From Chloroflexota bacterium (GTDB taxonomy: Bacteria > Chloroflexota > Dormibacteria > CF-121), in contig VBFF01000074.1 in NCBI GenBank assembly GCA_005889285.1, positions 1-6,579 of the forward strand: 6,579 nucleotides of DNA, given 5' to 3'. This document shows, in pieces, positions 1-6,323 of the stretch. The notes beneath the pieces are model-generated. The model was not told the origin of the DNA and did not search any database. It saw only the letters and a list, made by a program, of their open reading frames with translations. The position numbers and the translations under genes are program-made. How positions within the stretch are numbered: the first letter of the stretch is position 1; each line of letters opens with the position of its first letter.

Positions 1-6
1 CAGCGT

Positions 7-15
7 CCCCTCCTC
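7..15 (-). promoter_or_regulatory. Probable ribosome binding site of a divergent gene beyond the left edge
   Basis: Read on the minus strand, this segment is GAGGAGGGG, a near-perfect Shine-Dalgarno sequence. Six bases (positions 6-1) separate it from the window edge, so a start codon immediately outside the window would have ideal spacing. No coding sequence of that gene is visible, so its existence is inferred. If real, positions 1-168 are a divergent intergenic region shared with the SRPBCC gene. Confidence 0.35.
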
Positions 16-72
16 GCCGCTTCGGTGCAATCGACGAGCCGCGGTCAGCCCGCTCGCCAACTTCCCCTCCCG

Positions 73-104
73 TATATCGGCCGTACACCAGCGATATATC
101 GGCC
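73..104. repeat. 10-bp direct repeat, possible operator
   Basis: TATATCGGCC occurs exactly at 73-82 and again at 95-104, a start-to-start distance of 22 bp, close to two turns of B-DNA. The second copy lies within the perfect palindrome CGATATATCG (92-101); the first copy lacks one base of that palindrome. The AT-rich cores stand out in GC-rich DNA. Such a phased repeat between possibly divergent genes suggests a regulator binding site, but the regulator is unknown. The 8-mer CGGCCGTA beside the first copy (78-85) recurs in the iclR promoter at 5514-5521, which may be coincidence. Confidence 0.5.
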
Positions 105-134
105 TGCGCCGAACGCTAGCACGGGTTCCGGGCG

Positions 135-162
135 TGGTCAAGGAGTAAGCCGCGGGTTTAAT
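135..162 (+). promoter_or_regulatory. Possible promoter of the SRPBCC gene
   Basis: TGGTCA (135-140, four of six matches to TTGACA) and TTTAAT (157-162, five of six matches to TATAAT) are separated by 16 bp. Transcription would begin at about 168-170, which coincides with the GTG at 169, so the message would be leaderless. This fits the lack of a properly spaced Shine-Dalgarno: the nearest purine run, AGGAG at 141-145, is 23 bases from that GTG. Confidence 0.3.
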
Positions 163-168
163 AGGCTG

Positions 169-603
169 GTGCCAACCATCCGATTTCGGGTGACCACCCC
201 ACTCCCGCCCGACGAGGTCCTCGGCGTGCTGACCGACTTCAGCGATCGCCGGCCGGTCATCTGGCCGAACATCGACCACGGCCACTTCCGGGTCCACGAC
301 CAGGGTCCTGGCTGGGCCGACGTCACCGAGGGCAACGTCCTCGCCTGGGAGCGCAACCGGTACGAGTGGAATGCCGGCGCCGGAGAGGTCACCGTCACCA
401 CCGTCGAGTCCGATTCATGGGCGCGCGGCAGCCAGTGGCGCTACCGGCTCCAACCCAACGCCAGCGGTGGCACCCAGGTCGATGTCATGGTGGTCCGAAC
501 CGGCCACGGCCTCCGCGGCAGGCTGCTCGGGTCAGTCCTCAGCGTGTTCGGGGTTCGGGTCCTCCGCGCCGACATGGAGAAGGTCCTGGCGCGCGTCCGC
601 TGA
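169..603 (+). CDS. SRPBCC (START/polyketide cyclase-like) family protein
   Basis: Predicted 144-residue protein with the size and order of a single SRPBCC domain. An opening beta strand (residues 3-9, TIRFRVT) leads into the helical segment PPDEVLGVLTDFSDR (13-27) and the W32-P33 turn. Strand-like segments follow (about 48-110, with W60, W67, W84 and W90), ending in a long C-terminal helix (about 113-143). The family forms a deep hydrophobic cavity that binds lipids or other small ligands, and some members are cyclases or hydrolases; no ligand or activity can be read here. No signal peptide is seen, so it is probably cytoplasmic. The frame stays open upstream to a GTG at 25, but that extension is rich in Pro, Arg and Gly and does not look like a domain. 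GTG at 169 directly precedes the first strand. The gene ends 72 bp before the flavoenzyme gene and has no obvious functional tie to it. Confidence 0.75.
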   Translation: MPTIRFRVTTPLPPDEVLGVLTDFSDRRPVIWPNIDHGHFRVHDQGPGWADVTEGNVLAWERNRYEWNAGAGEVTVTTVESDSWARGSQWRYRLQPNASGGTQVDVMVVRTGHGLRGRLLGSVLSVFGVRVLRADMEKVLARVR

Positions 604-615
604 CGCGGGGCTTTT
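592..615 (+). terminator. Weak terminator-like hairpin overlapping the SRPBCC stop codon
   Basis: CGCGTC (592-597) and GACGCG (602-607) form a perfect 6-bp stem with a 4-base loop. The stop codon TGA (601-603) lies in the loop and right arm. GGGGC follows and then only four T (612-615), so it would be a weak intrinsic terminator at best. The T-run also forms part of the proposed promoter of the next gene. Confidence 0.3.
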
Positions 616-640
616 CACGTTTCGTCTTCCTCGTTATGCT
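612..640 (+). promoter_or_regulatory. Possible promoter of the flavoenzyme-etfBA operon
   Basis: TTTTCA (612-617, four of six to TTGACA) and TATGCT (635-640, four of six to TATAAT) are separated by an optimal 17 bp. The expected start near 647 leaves a leader of about 29 bases containing the strong ribosome binding site at 662-669. It is the best candidate in the 72-bp gap, but both boxes are imperfect. Confidence 0.35.
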
Positions 641-661
641 GTGAGCCGGCGGGCGAAGACC

Positions 662-669
662 GAGGAGGG
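662..669 (+). promoter_or_regulatory. Strong ribosome binding site that decides the flavoenzyme start
   Basis: GAGGAGGG ends directly against an ATG at 670, too close for that ATG to be used well. A GTG two codons later (676) lies 6 bases after the motif, the normal spacing. This favours GTG 676 over ATG 670; the proteins differ by only two residues. Confidence 0.6.
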
Positions 670-675
670 ATGCGG

Positions 676-3192
676 GTGAGCGGCGTGCCTGCGCAGGCGA
701 GAGTCGTCGTGATCGGTGCTGGGATCGTGGGCAACAGCATGGCCTACCACCTGGCGCAGCAGGGTTGGAAGGAGATCGTCCTGATCGACAAGGGCCCATT
801 TCCCAACCCGGGCGGTTCCACCGGGCACGCCTCGAACTTCATCTTTCTCACCGACCATTCCAAGGAGATGACCCTCTTCACGCTGGATAGCGTGCGCCAG
901 TACAAGGAATTGGGGGTCTTTACCCAGAGCGGCGGCGTGGAGGTCGCCCGCACTGCCGAGCGGATGGACGAACTCAAGCGGCGTATGGCATCGAGCAAGG
1001 CCTGGGGCATCGATGCCGAGCTGGCCTCGCCGGCGGAGGTCAAGCGCCTCGTGCCTTTCATCAATGAAAAGATCATCCTCGGCGGTTTCAGTACGCCTGG
1101 CATCGGCACGGTCGACTCGCTGCGGGGTGGAACCCTGATGCGCGAGAAGGCGCAGGCAATGGGTGCCGTCACCGTGGTGGCGAGCACCGAGGTGACGGCC
1201 ATCGATGTCGAAAACGGCCGGGTCCGTCGCGTGCGGACGGACAAGGGCGACATCGAAACCGAGACCGTGGTGATCACGAGCGGCATCTGGAGCCCGCGGC
1301 TCGCCCGCATGGCTGGCGCCTCGATTCCGCTCAGTCCCGCGGTGGACCAGATGATCAGTGTCGGGCCGGTGCCGCTCTTCGCCGATACCGTCGGCGAAAT
1401 CAAGTACCCCATCATCCGCGACATGGATACCAATGGCTACGAGCGCCAGCACGGGGGCGACCTCGAGGTGGGCTCCTACGACCATCGGCCGATCCTGTGG
1501 GAACCCGACGATATCCCGTCGATCGGCCAGTCAAAGCTGTCGCCGACCGAGTTGCCCTTCACCAAGGAAGACTTCGATGAATCGCTGGAGCACGCGCTGG
1601 AGCTGATCCCCGATATCCTCGGCGACCCACGCGTCGGCATCCGGCACGCCATCAACGGCCTGCTGTCGCTGACGCCGGACGGGCTGCCGCTGCTGGGCGA
1701 AACGCCGGAAGTCAAAGGTCTCTGGTCGGTGGCGGCGATCTGGATCAAGGAAGCGCCCGGCATCGCCCGCTGCGTCGCCGAGTGGATGGCCTCGGGTGTC
1801 CCGGAGATCGACCCATCCGGCTCGGACATCGCCCGCTTCTACGACCACCAGAAAACCCGCGCCCATATTCGAGCGCGCACCGCGGAGGGGTTCAACAAGA
1901 CCTACGGCATCGTCCACCCGCGCGAGCAATGGGAGTCCAACCGACGGGTCCGCCTCAGCCCTTTCTATGAGCGCGAGAAGGCGCTGGGCGCGGTCTTCTT
2001 CGAAACCGCCGGATGGGAGCGTCCCAATTGGTACGCCTCGAACAAGCCGCTTCTCGAGGAGTACGGCGAGCGCGTGATGCCACGCCGCTACGAATGGGAC
2101 GCGCGATGGTGGTCGCCGATCATCAATGCGGAGCACCTCGCGATGCGCGACCGCGTCGGCATGGTCGATCTGTCGGCGTTTGCGGTCTTCGATATCGCGG
2201 GCAGCTGCGCGCTCGATTACATGCAGAAGATGTGCGTGGTCCAGGTGAATCTCCCGGTCGGGCGCGTCATCTATACCTCACTGCTGAACACGTCGGGCGG
2301 GATCAAGGCCGATCTCACCGTGATGCGGCTGGGCACAAACCATTTCCGGGTCGTGACCGGCGGCGCCGACGGGATGCGCGATCGCAAGTGGTTCTCCGAC
2401 CACCTCCCGGAGGACGGTGCGGTTCAGATCACGGACCTGACCTCCAGCTGGGCCACGATCGGGGTCTGGGGGCCGCGCGCCCGCGACCTGTTGCAGTCGA
2501 TCACGGACGCGGACGTGTCGAACGAGGGCTTTCCCTTCGGGACCTGCCGCTTCGTCGACATCGGGCCGGTGCGGGCGCTCGCCTCACGCATCTCCTACGT
2601 CGGCGAGCTGGGCTGGGAAATCTATGTGCCCTTCGAGCAGGGGTCGCGTCTCTGGGATGCGATCTGGGACGCCGGCCAGCCGCATCGGATCGCTCCGGTC
2701 GGGATCGGCGTCTACGGCACGACCGGCCGGCTGGAGAAGTGCTACCGCGCCTACGGCAACGAGCTGGAGCAGGAGTTCAACCTGGTGGAGACCGGTCTCG
2801 CCCGGCCCCAGGTCAAGCCGCAGGACTTCATCGGCAAAGAGGCCTATCTCAAGCAGCGCGCCGAGCCCCCGGCGGTGACGCTCTGCACCCTGACGATCGA
2901 TGACAACACCTCGAGTTCGGGATTCAAGCGCTTCATGATGGGCCGCGAGCCGGTCCTGTCCCCGCAGGGCAAGCGCCTCGTCGACCGGCACGGGCGAGGA
3001 TCGTACGTCACCAGCGCCGGGTCAGGCCCATCGGTCGGCAAGACGATTCTGATGAGCTTTCTTCCGCCGGAGCAGGCGAAGGCCGGCACCAAGCTGGCGG
3101 TCGAATATTTCGGCGAGCAGTACCCGGCCACGGTCGCCGTCGCCGGACCGACGCCGCTCTTCGACCCGCAGAACACCCGCGTGCGGAGCTGA
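676..3192 (+). CDS. FAD-dependent dimethylglycine/sarcosine dehydrogenase-like enzyme with C-terminal GcvT domains
   Basis: 838-residue two-headed enzyme (numbering from GTG 676). The N-terminal half is a DAO flavin domain: dinucleotide-binding VVVIGAGIVG (10-19), acidic D38 at the end of the second strand, and GGSTGH (46-51), whose H51 matches the residue that carries covalent FAD in dimethylglycine oxidase/dehydrogenase. A linker (about 380-435) leads to an aminomethyltransferase (GcvT) fold (about 437-715) and its C-terminal barrel (about 735-825). In the GcvT part, GGIKAD (541-546) keeps D546, the position of the catalytic Asp of T-protein and dimethylglycine oxidase. Family chemistry is oxidation of an N-methyl group, with the one-carbon unit trapped as 5,10-methylene-tetrahydrofolate. 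The etfBA genes follow directly, so electrons probably go to ETF rather than oxygen. Oddity: D224-Q225-M226 stands where relatives usually have His-Gln-Tyr, while Y255 appears conserved, so the substrate may not be dimethylglycine. The family call is firm; the substrate is open. Confidence 0.9.
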   Translation: MSGVPAQARVVVIGAGIVGNSMAYHLAQQGWKEIVLIDKGPFPNPGGSTGHASNFIFLTDHSKEMTLFTLDSVRQYKELGVFTQSGGVEVARTAERMDELKRRMASSKAWGIDAELASPAEVKRLVPFINEKIILGGFSTPGIGTVDSLRGGTLMREKAQAMGAVTVVASTEVTAIDVENGRVRRVRTDKGDIETETVVITSGIWSPRLARMAGASIPLSPAVDQMISVGPVPLFADTVGEIKYPIIRDMDTNGYERQHGGDLEVGSYDHRPILWEPDDIPSIGQSKLSPTELPFTKEDFDESLEHALELIPDILGDPRVGIRHAINGLLSLTPDGLPLLGETPEVKGLWSVAAIWIKEAPGIARCVAEWMASGVPEIDPSGSDIARFYDHQKTRAHIRARTAEGFNKTYGIVHPREQWESNRRVRLSPFYEREKALGAVFFETAGWERPNWYASNKPLLEEYGERVMPRRYEWDARWWSPIINAEHLAMRDRVGMVDLSAFAVFDIAGSCALDYMQKMCVVQVNLPVGRVIYTSLLNTSGGIKADLTVMRLGTNHFRVVTGGADGMRDRKWFSDHLPEDGAVQITDLTSSWATIGVWGPRARDLLQSITDADVSNEGFPFGTCRFVDIGPVRALASRISYVGELGWEIYVPFEQGSRLWDAIWDAGQPHRIAPVGIGVYGTTGRLEKCYRAYGNELEQEFNLVETGLARPQVKPQDFIGKEAYLKQRAEPPAVTLCTLTIDDNTSSSGFKRFMMGREPVLSPQGKRLVDRHGRGSYVTSAGSGPSVGKTILMSFLPPEQAKAGTKLAVEYFGEQYPATVAVAGPTPLFDPQNTRVRS

Positions 3193-3204
3193 GACCGGGC
3201 GCCC

Positions 3205-3969
3205 ATGAATATCCTCGTCTGCATCAAGCGCGTCCCCGCCACGGCCGGCCAGATCACGCTGACGCCTGACGGCCAGGACATCGACACGCGCTACCTCGGA
3301 TTCACCATCAGCCCCCACGAGGAATGCGCCGTCGAGGAAGCCGTCCGAATGATCGAGGCCCACGGCGGTATCACGACGGTCCTGACGTTAGGGCCGGAGG
3401 CCGCGACTGACCAGCTGCGCGATGCGATGGCGCTCGGCATCGAGCGGGCGATGTTGCTGGAAACCGATGGCCGCGAGTGGGATCCCGTGGCGACGGCGTC
3501 CGCGATCGTCCAAGCGATCGAAGCCGAGCGGGCCGCCGGGCGCAGCTACGACCTCGTGCTGTTCGGGAACGAGTCGGCCGACAGCGCCGGCTACCAGGTG
3601 GGTGTCCGCGTTGCCGACGCCCTCGACCTTCCCTGTGTGACGGGGATCAAGGCGATCGAGCTGGCGGACGGCCATGCCACGGTCCGCCGCCAGACGGAAT
3701 CGGGCTGGGAGACAGCGGAGGTATCGCTCCCCGCCGTGCTGACGGTGAAGGAAGGGCTCAACCTGCCGCGTTACCCGTCGCTCCCCGGGCGTCTGAAGGC
3801 GAAGAAGAAAGAGATCGGCCGCATCAAGCCACAGTGGCAGGGTGGCGGGCTGGAGAAAATCCGCCTCAAGCTGCCGGTGCAGGCCGAACACACCGTCGAA
3901 ATCCTCGGGACGAACGGCGACGCGGGAGCACAGCTGGTCGAAGTCTTTCAGCGGCTGCGGTTGCTCTGA
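3205..3969 (+). CDS. etfB: Electron transfer flavoprotein beta subunit
   Basis: 254 residues, a normal length for EtfB. It opens with MNILVCIKRVP, the family's first strand and loop. GNESADSAGYQVG (121-133) lies in the AMP/second-nucleotide site, and LPRYPSLPGRLKAKKKEI (187-204) is the conserved EtfB signature, including the loop that recognises partner dehydrogenases. With EtfA it forms a soluble heterodimer that accepts electrons from flavin dehydrogenases and passes them to a quinone reductase. It starts 12 bp after the flavoenzyme stop with no clear Shine-Dalgarno, which suggests translational coupling, and ends 2 bp before etfA. Because it is wedged between the dehydrogenase and etfA, the flavoenzyme is its likely dedicated electron donor. 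Whether it is an ordinary or a bifurcating/FixA-type EtfB cannot be settled by eye; the Q-V-G variant differs from the mitochondrial form. Confidence 0.93.
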   Translation: MNILVCIKRVPATAGQITLTPDGQDIDTRYLGFTISPHEECAVEEAVRMIEAHGGITTVLTLGPEAATDQLRDAMALGIERAMLLETDGREWDPVATASAIVQAIEAERAAGRSYDLVLFGNESADSAGYQVGVRVADALDLPCVTGIKAIELADGHATVRRQTESGWETAEVSLPAVLTVKEGLNLPRYPSLPGRLKAKKKEIGRIKPQWQGGGLEKIRLKLPVQAEHTVEILGTNGDAGAQLVEVFQRLRLL

Positions 3970-3971
3970 CC

Positions 3972-4940
3972 ATGATCCTCGCATTTATCGAGCACGTCGC
4001 CGGAGCGCCGACGATGCTGTCCCTCGAGGTGCTCACGATGGCAAGCCGCCTCGCTCGCAAGATGGGCACCCAGCTTGAGGCCGTCGCGATTGGTCCGAAA
4101 GCCGTCGCCGCCGCCGAGATCCTCTCCTCGTACGGGGTGAGCACGCTGCATGTCGCCGACGATCAACGATTGGACGACTACGCGGCGGCAGCCTGGGCGC
4201 ACGCGGTCGCCGATCTGGCGGCCAGGGTCAACCCGCGAGTCATCATCGGGACGGCGAGCGACCGCGGCGGTGAGGTCATCGCCCACGTCGCCACGCGCAT
4301 GACCATGCCGATGGCCGCCAACTGCACCGAGATTGTGCCCGGTGATCCCTTCACCGTGACGCGTCAGCGCTGGGGTGGCAGCCTGCTCGAGGAGGCGCAC
4401 CTCAAGGGCACCATCAAGCTCTTGACGATCGCGCCTCATGCACTGGCGGCCGAGGCGTCGCCAAGCCGCACGCAGGTCGCGACTGATACCTTTTCGCCCG
4501 CGCTGGAGGACAAGGACTTTCGCGTGCGCCTGAAGATCTCGCTCGCGCAGGCGCGCGTCGTCGTCGGCGGGGGCCGAGGTGTGGGAAGCGCCGAGGGCTT
4601 CGCCGCCCTGGAGGAGCTCGCCGGCCTGCTCGGCGGCGCGGTTGGCTGCTCGCGGGCTGTGACCAGCCTCGGCTGGCGGCCGCACAGCGACCAGGTCGGC
4701 CAGACCGGGACCCGGATCGCGCCGGACCTCTACATCGCGTGCGGGATCAGCGGTGCGATCCAGCACATGGTCGGCTGCCGGGCGGCCAAGCACATCCTCG
4801 CGATCAACACGGATCCTGGCGCGCCGATCGTGGCCCAGGCCGACTTCGCCGTGATCGGCGACGTTCAGAAGGTGCTCGCCGCGGTCAACGCCGAAGTCCG
4901 ACGGGTCAAGGCGGGTGAGCCGAGCCGAAGTCCTGCTTGA
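3972..4940 (+). CDS. etfA: Electron transfer flavoprotein alpha subunit
   Basis: 322 residues, typical for EtfA. The N-terminal domain (about 1-185) starts MILAFIEH and has the usual Rossmann-like pattern. The C-terminal FAD domain carries GGGRG (199-203), CSR followed by a Gly-Trp, QVGQTG, and the signature LYIACGISGAIQH (253-265), followed by AINTDPGAPI. These residues hold the electron-transferring FAD. ATG 3972 is chosen because it begins the recognised N-terminal strand and lies 2 bp after the etfB stop. The same frame is open far upstream, but that part overlaps etfB and is not EtfA-like. No clear ribosome binding site is seen, so translation probably depends on ribosomes finishing etfB. 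No ETF:quinone oxidoreductase gene lies in the window, so the onward acceptor must be encoded elsewhere. Confidence 0.95.
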   Translation: MILAFIEHVAGAPTMLSLEVLTMASRLARKMGTQLEAVAIGPKAVAAAEILSSYGVSTLHVADDQRLDDYAAAAWAHAVADLAARVNPRVIIGTASDRGGEVIAHVATRMTMPMAANCTEIVPGDPFTVTRQRWGGSLLEEAHLKGTIKLLTIAPHALAAEASPSRTQVATDTFSPALEDKDFRVRLKISLAQARVVVGGGRGVGSAEGFAALEELAGLLGGAVGCSRAVTSLGWRPHSDQVGQTGTRIAPDLYIACGISGAIQHMVGCRAAKHILAINTDPGAPIVAQADFAVIGDVQKVLAAVNAEVRRVKAGEPSRSPA

Positions 4941-5458
4941 GGCGGCTGGGGGTCGCCGCTGCTCTCATCGCGGGAACGGTCGATGTCCTGTACCTCGGCT
5001 ACGTGAGTTCGCAGGGCGCGGGCGACCCCCAATTCCTTCGCGTTCCGTTGGTGGCGCTATTCATTGCCGTTATGGCCATCTGTGCCGCGCTATCCGCTCG
5101 CCAATCGGCGGCGCGATGGCGACCGCTCTTGCTGGGCGCCTCGGCGGCAGGCCTCCTTCTCCTCGGCTACTTCGCCATCTTCTCGATCGGGCTGCCGCTG
5201 CTGGTTGCCGGAGCCTTCGCCCTGGTCAGCCTTGTCGGCACGCTCAGCCTCGACGGCGGTCCACCGGCCGGTTCGAGTAAGGCAGCCGCCGCTGGGATGG
5301 CGGCCGCCGGCGCCGTCCTGGCAGTGGTCGTCCTGCTGGCTGGCTTCTCGCTGGCTGAGCGGGCGATTCGGTGTCCGGCGAGCGGGAGCGGTCCTGGGCT
5401 CCTGGGCGGCTCCTACGAATACAGCTGCAACAACGGCACGCTGACGATCTCGCGCTAG
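4937..5458 (+). CDS. Predicted five-helix membrane protein of unknown function
   Basis: 173 residues, family not recognised. Hydrophobic segments lie at about 4-24, 35-54, 62-83, 86-104 and 116-139. The third and fourth form a hairpin with a short turn around S83-P87. Basic residues at the N-terminus (M-R-R) and between segments 2 and 3 (R55, R60, R62) suggest an inside N-terminus. Five segments would then place the C-terminal tail (140-173) outside, where C146 and C164 could form a disulfide. The proposed TTG start (4937-4939) overlaps the etfA stop as TTGA, implying coupling to the operon; no ATG or GTG nearby keeps the first helix. The start is therefore uncertain. Its place in the operon invites a transport or anchoring role, but the protein has neither the size nor motifs of a known transporter or of ETF:quinone oxidoreductase. 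It could equally be an unrelated passenger gene. Confidence 0.65.
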   Translation: MRRLGVAAALIAGTVDVLYLGYVSSQGAGDPQFLRVPLVALFIAVMAICAALSARQSAARWRPLLLGASAAGLLLLGYFAIFSIGLPLLVAGAFALVSLVGTLSLDGGPPAGSSKAAAAGMAAAGAVLAVVVLLAGFSLAERAIRCPASGSGPGLLGGSYEYSCNNGTLTISR

Positions 5459-5466
5459 GCCAAGGT

Positions 5467-5486
5467 GGCCGTCGCTCACGGCGGCC
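5467..5486 (+). terminator. GC-rich hairpin after the membrane protein gene
   Basis: GGCCGTCG (5467-5474) and CGGCGGCC (5479-5486) pair over 8 bp with one G-T wobble and a 4-base loop, starting 8 bases after the stop codon. No T-run follows, so it is not a classic intrinsic terminator. It may mark the end of the upstream operon, stabilise the 3' end, or be a chance product of GC-rich DNA. Confidence 0.3.
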
Positions 5487-5496
5487 GGGTGGGGGC

Positions 5497-5525
5497 TTGC
5501 CAAGTCCAAAAACCGGCCGTATAGT
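5497..5525 (+). promoter_or_regulatory. Sigma-70-like promoter of the iclR-corrinoid gene pair
   Basis: TTGCCA (5497-5502) and TATAGT (5520-5525) each match the consensus at five of six positions and are separated by the optimal 17 bp. This is the best promoter in the window. Transcription should begin near 5532, within about three bases of the ATG at 5535, so the message would be leaderless or nearly so. Consistent with this, no Shine-Dalgarno precedes the ATG. A small inverted repeat, CTTG-C-CAAG (5496-5504), covers the -35 box and could be part of an operator, perhaps for autoregulation by the IclR protein. Confidence 0.6.
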
Positions 5526-5534
5526 TGTTGTGCC

Positions 5535-6323
5535 ATGAGCACCGGTTTCGTGACGCGCAACAAAGTGCAGTCGCTGGATCGGGCGCTCGAGATTCTGAAG
5601 CTCCTGGGCAGCGAGCCAGAAATGCGGGTCACCGACCTGGCGCGCCAGCTCGAGGTCCACAAGTCGACCGTCTTCCGCCTGCTGTCCACGCTCCAGGAGC
5701 ACGGCCTTGTCGAGCAGAACCCCAGCACCGAGAAGTACCGCCTGGGATATGGCCTGGTGCGCCTGGCGGGCTCGGTTGTGTCCGAGCTCGACCTCGCCCG
5801 GGTCGCCCGCCCGGTCCTGGAGGAACTCGCGCTGCGTAGCGGCGAGACCGTCAACCTGGCGATCCTCCAGGGGAGCCAGGTGGTGAACATCGATCAGATC
5901 GCGGCGCCCAACCTGGTCGTCAATGTCAACTGGGTCGGCAAGCAGACGCCGCTCCACGCCACCTCGAACGGCAAAGTCTTGCTCGCGTTCCTACCTGAGG
6001 ATGAGCGCCAGCGTCTCCTCGCCGGGACGCTGCCTCGGCTGACGCCGCGCACCATCACCGACCCTCGCACGCTCGAAAAGCAGCTCCGCCGCGTCGTCGA
6101 GGAGGGCTACGCCTTCACCCTCGAAGAGCTCGAGCTCGGGTTGAACGCCGTGGCCGCCCCGGTGCGGGCCGCCGACGGGCGAGTCCAGGCGGCGGTCAGT
6201 GTCGCTGGACCCTCCTACCGCGTCACCCCCCAGCGGCTCGGCGACCTTGGTGATTTGACGAAAGAGGCGGGCGAGGCCATCTCGCGACGAATGGGCTACA
6301 TCCCTGGAGGAGGCGAGGTATGA
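5535..6323 (+). CDS. IclR-family transcriptional regulator
   Basis: 262 residues, standard for the family. The N-terminal winged helix-turn-helix covers about 10-72: SLDRALEILKLL (13-24), then the DNA-reading helix-turn-helix RVTDLARQLEVHKSTVFRLL (31-50) and the wing (about 56-72). The C-terminal ligand-binding domain (about 80-255) shows the family hallmarks VGKQTPLHATSNGK (134-147), LGLNAVAAPV (201-210) and VAGP (223-226). IclR proteins bind a small catabolic metabolite and repress or activate neighbouring catabolic genes; they usually act as tetramers. The ligand cannot be read from sequence. The context, between a demethylating flavoenzyme/ETF operon and a corrinoid methyl carrier, suggests a betaine, methylamine or related compound. 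The gene has its own promoter, no Shine-Dalgarno, and ends in a 4-base ATGA overlap with the corrinoid gene, so regulator and carrier are probably made from one message. Confidence 0.92.
   Translation: MSTGFVTRNKVQSLDRALEILKLLGSEPEMRVTDLARQLEVHKSTVFRLLSTLQEHGLVEQNPSTEKYRLGYGLVRLAGSVVSELDLARVARPVLEELALRSGETVNLAILQGSQVVNIDQIAAPNLVVNVNWVGKQTPLHATSNGKVLLAFLPEDERQRLLAGTLPRLTPRTITDPRTLEKQLRRVVEEGYAFTLEELELGLNAVAAPVRAADGRVQAAVSVAGPSYRVTPQRLGDLGDLTKEAGEAISRRMGYIPGGGEV
6306..6313 (+). promoter_or_regulatory. Ribosome binding site of the corrinoid protein gene
   Basis: GGAGGAGG lies inside the last codons of the IclR gene, 6 bases before the ATG at 6320. It fixes the corrinoid start and should support strong initiation besides coupling through the ATGA overlap. 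Confidence 0.7.

Noticed and set aside
25..168. N-terminal extension of the SRPBCC gene to a GTG at 25
   Set aside because: The 48 added residues are rich in Pro, Arg, Gly and Ser with no domain character, and the segment overlaps the repeats and promoter candidate. The recognisable fold begins right after GTG 169.
670..675. ATG at 670 as the flavoenzyme start
   Set aside because: The Shine-Dalgarno sequence abuts this ATG with no spacer, while GTG 676 has a normal 6-base gap. The difference is two residues, so ATG 670 remains a minor possibility.
634..1485. Long open frame on the minus strand (283 codons)
   Set aside because: It lies entirely opposite the clearly recognised flavin domain; its His/Asp/Arg-rich product is typical of antisense frames in GC-rich DNA and shows no family motif.
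2013..2903. Open + strand frame of 296 codons within the flavoenzyme gene
   Set aside because: It overlaps the GcvT domain in another frame and its Arg/Gly-rich product resembles no protein family.
3477..3971. Upstream extension of the etfA frame
   Set aside because: It overlaps etfB in another frame, is rich in Arg and Gly, and EtfA homology begins exactly at ATG 3972.
3948..4793. Minus-strand open frame of 281 codons opposite etfA
   Set aside because: It is an antisense shadow of a firmly identified gene, with no recognisable motif.
5459..5534. Cobalamin or glycine riboswitch ahead of the regulator and corrinoid genes
   Set aside because: The gap is only 76 bp, is mostly filled by a hairpin and promoter, and the message appears leaderless, leaving no room for an aptamer.
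5090..5957. Minus-strand open frames spanning the membrane protein and iclR genes
   Set aside because: They run across the intergenic promoter and two better-supported genes, and their products are low-complexity Arg/Ser/Ala-rich.
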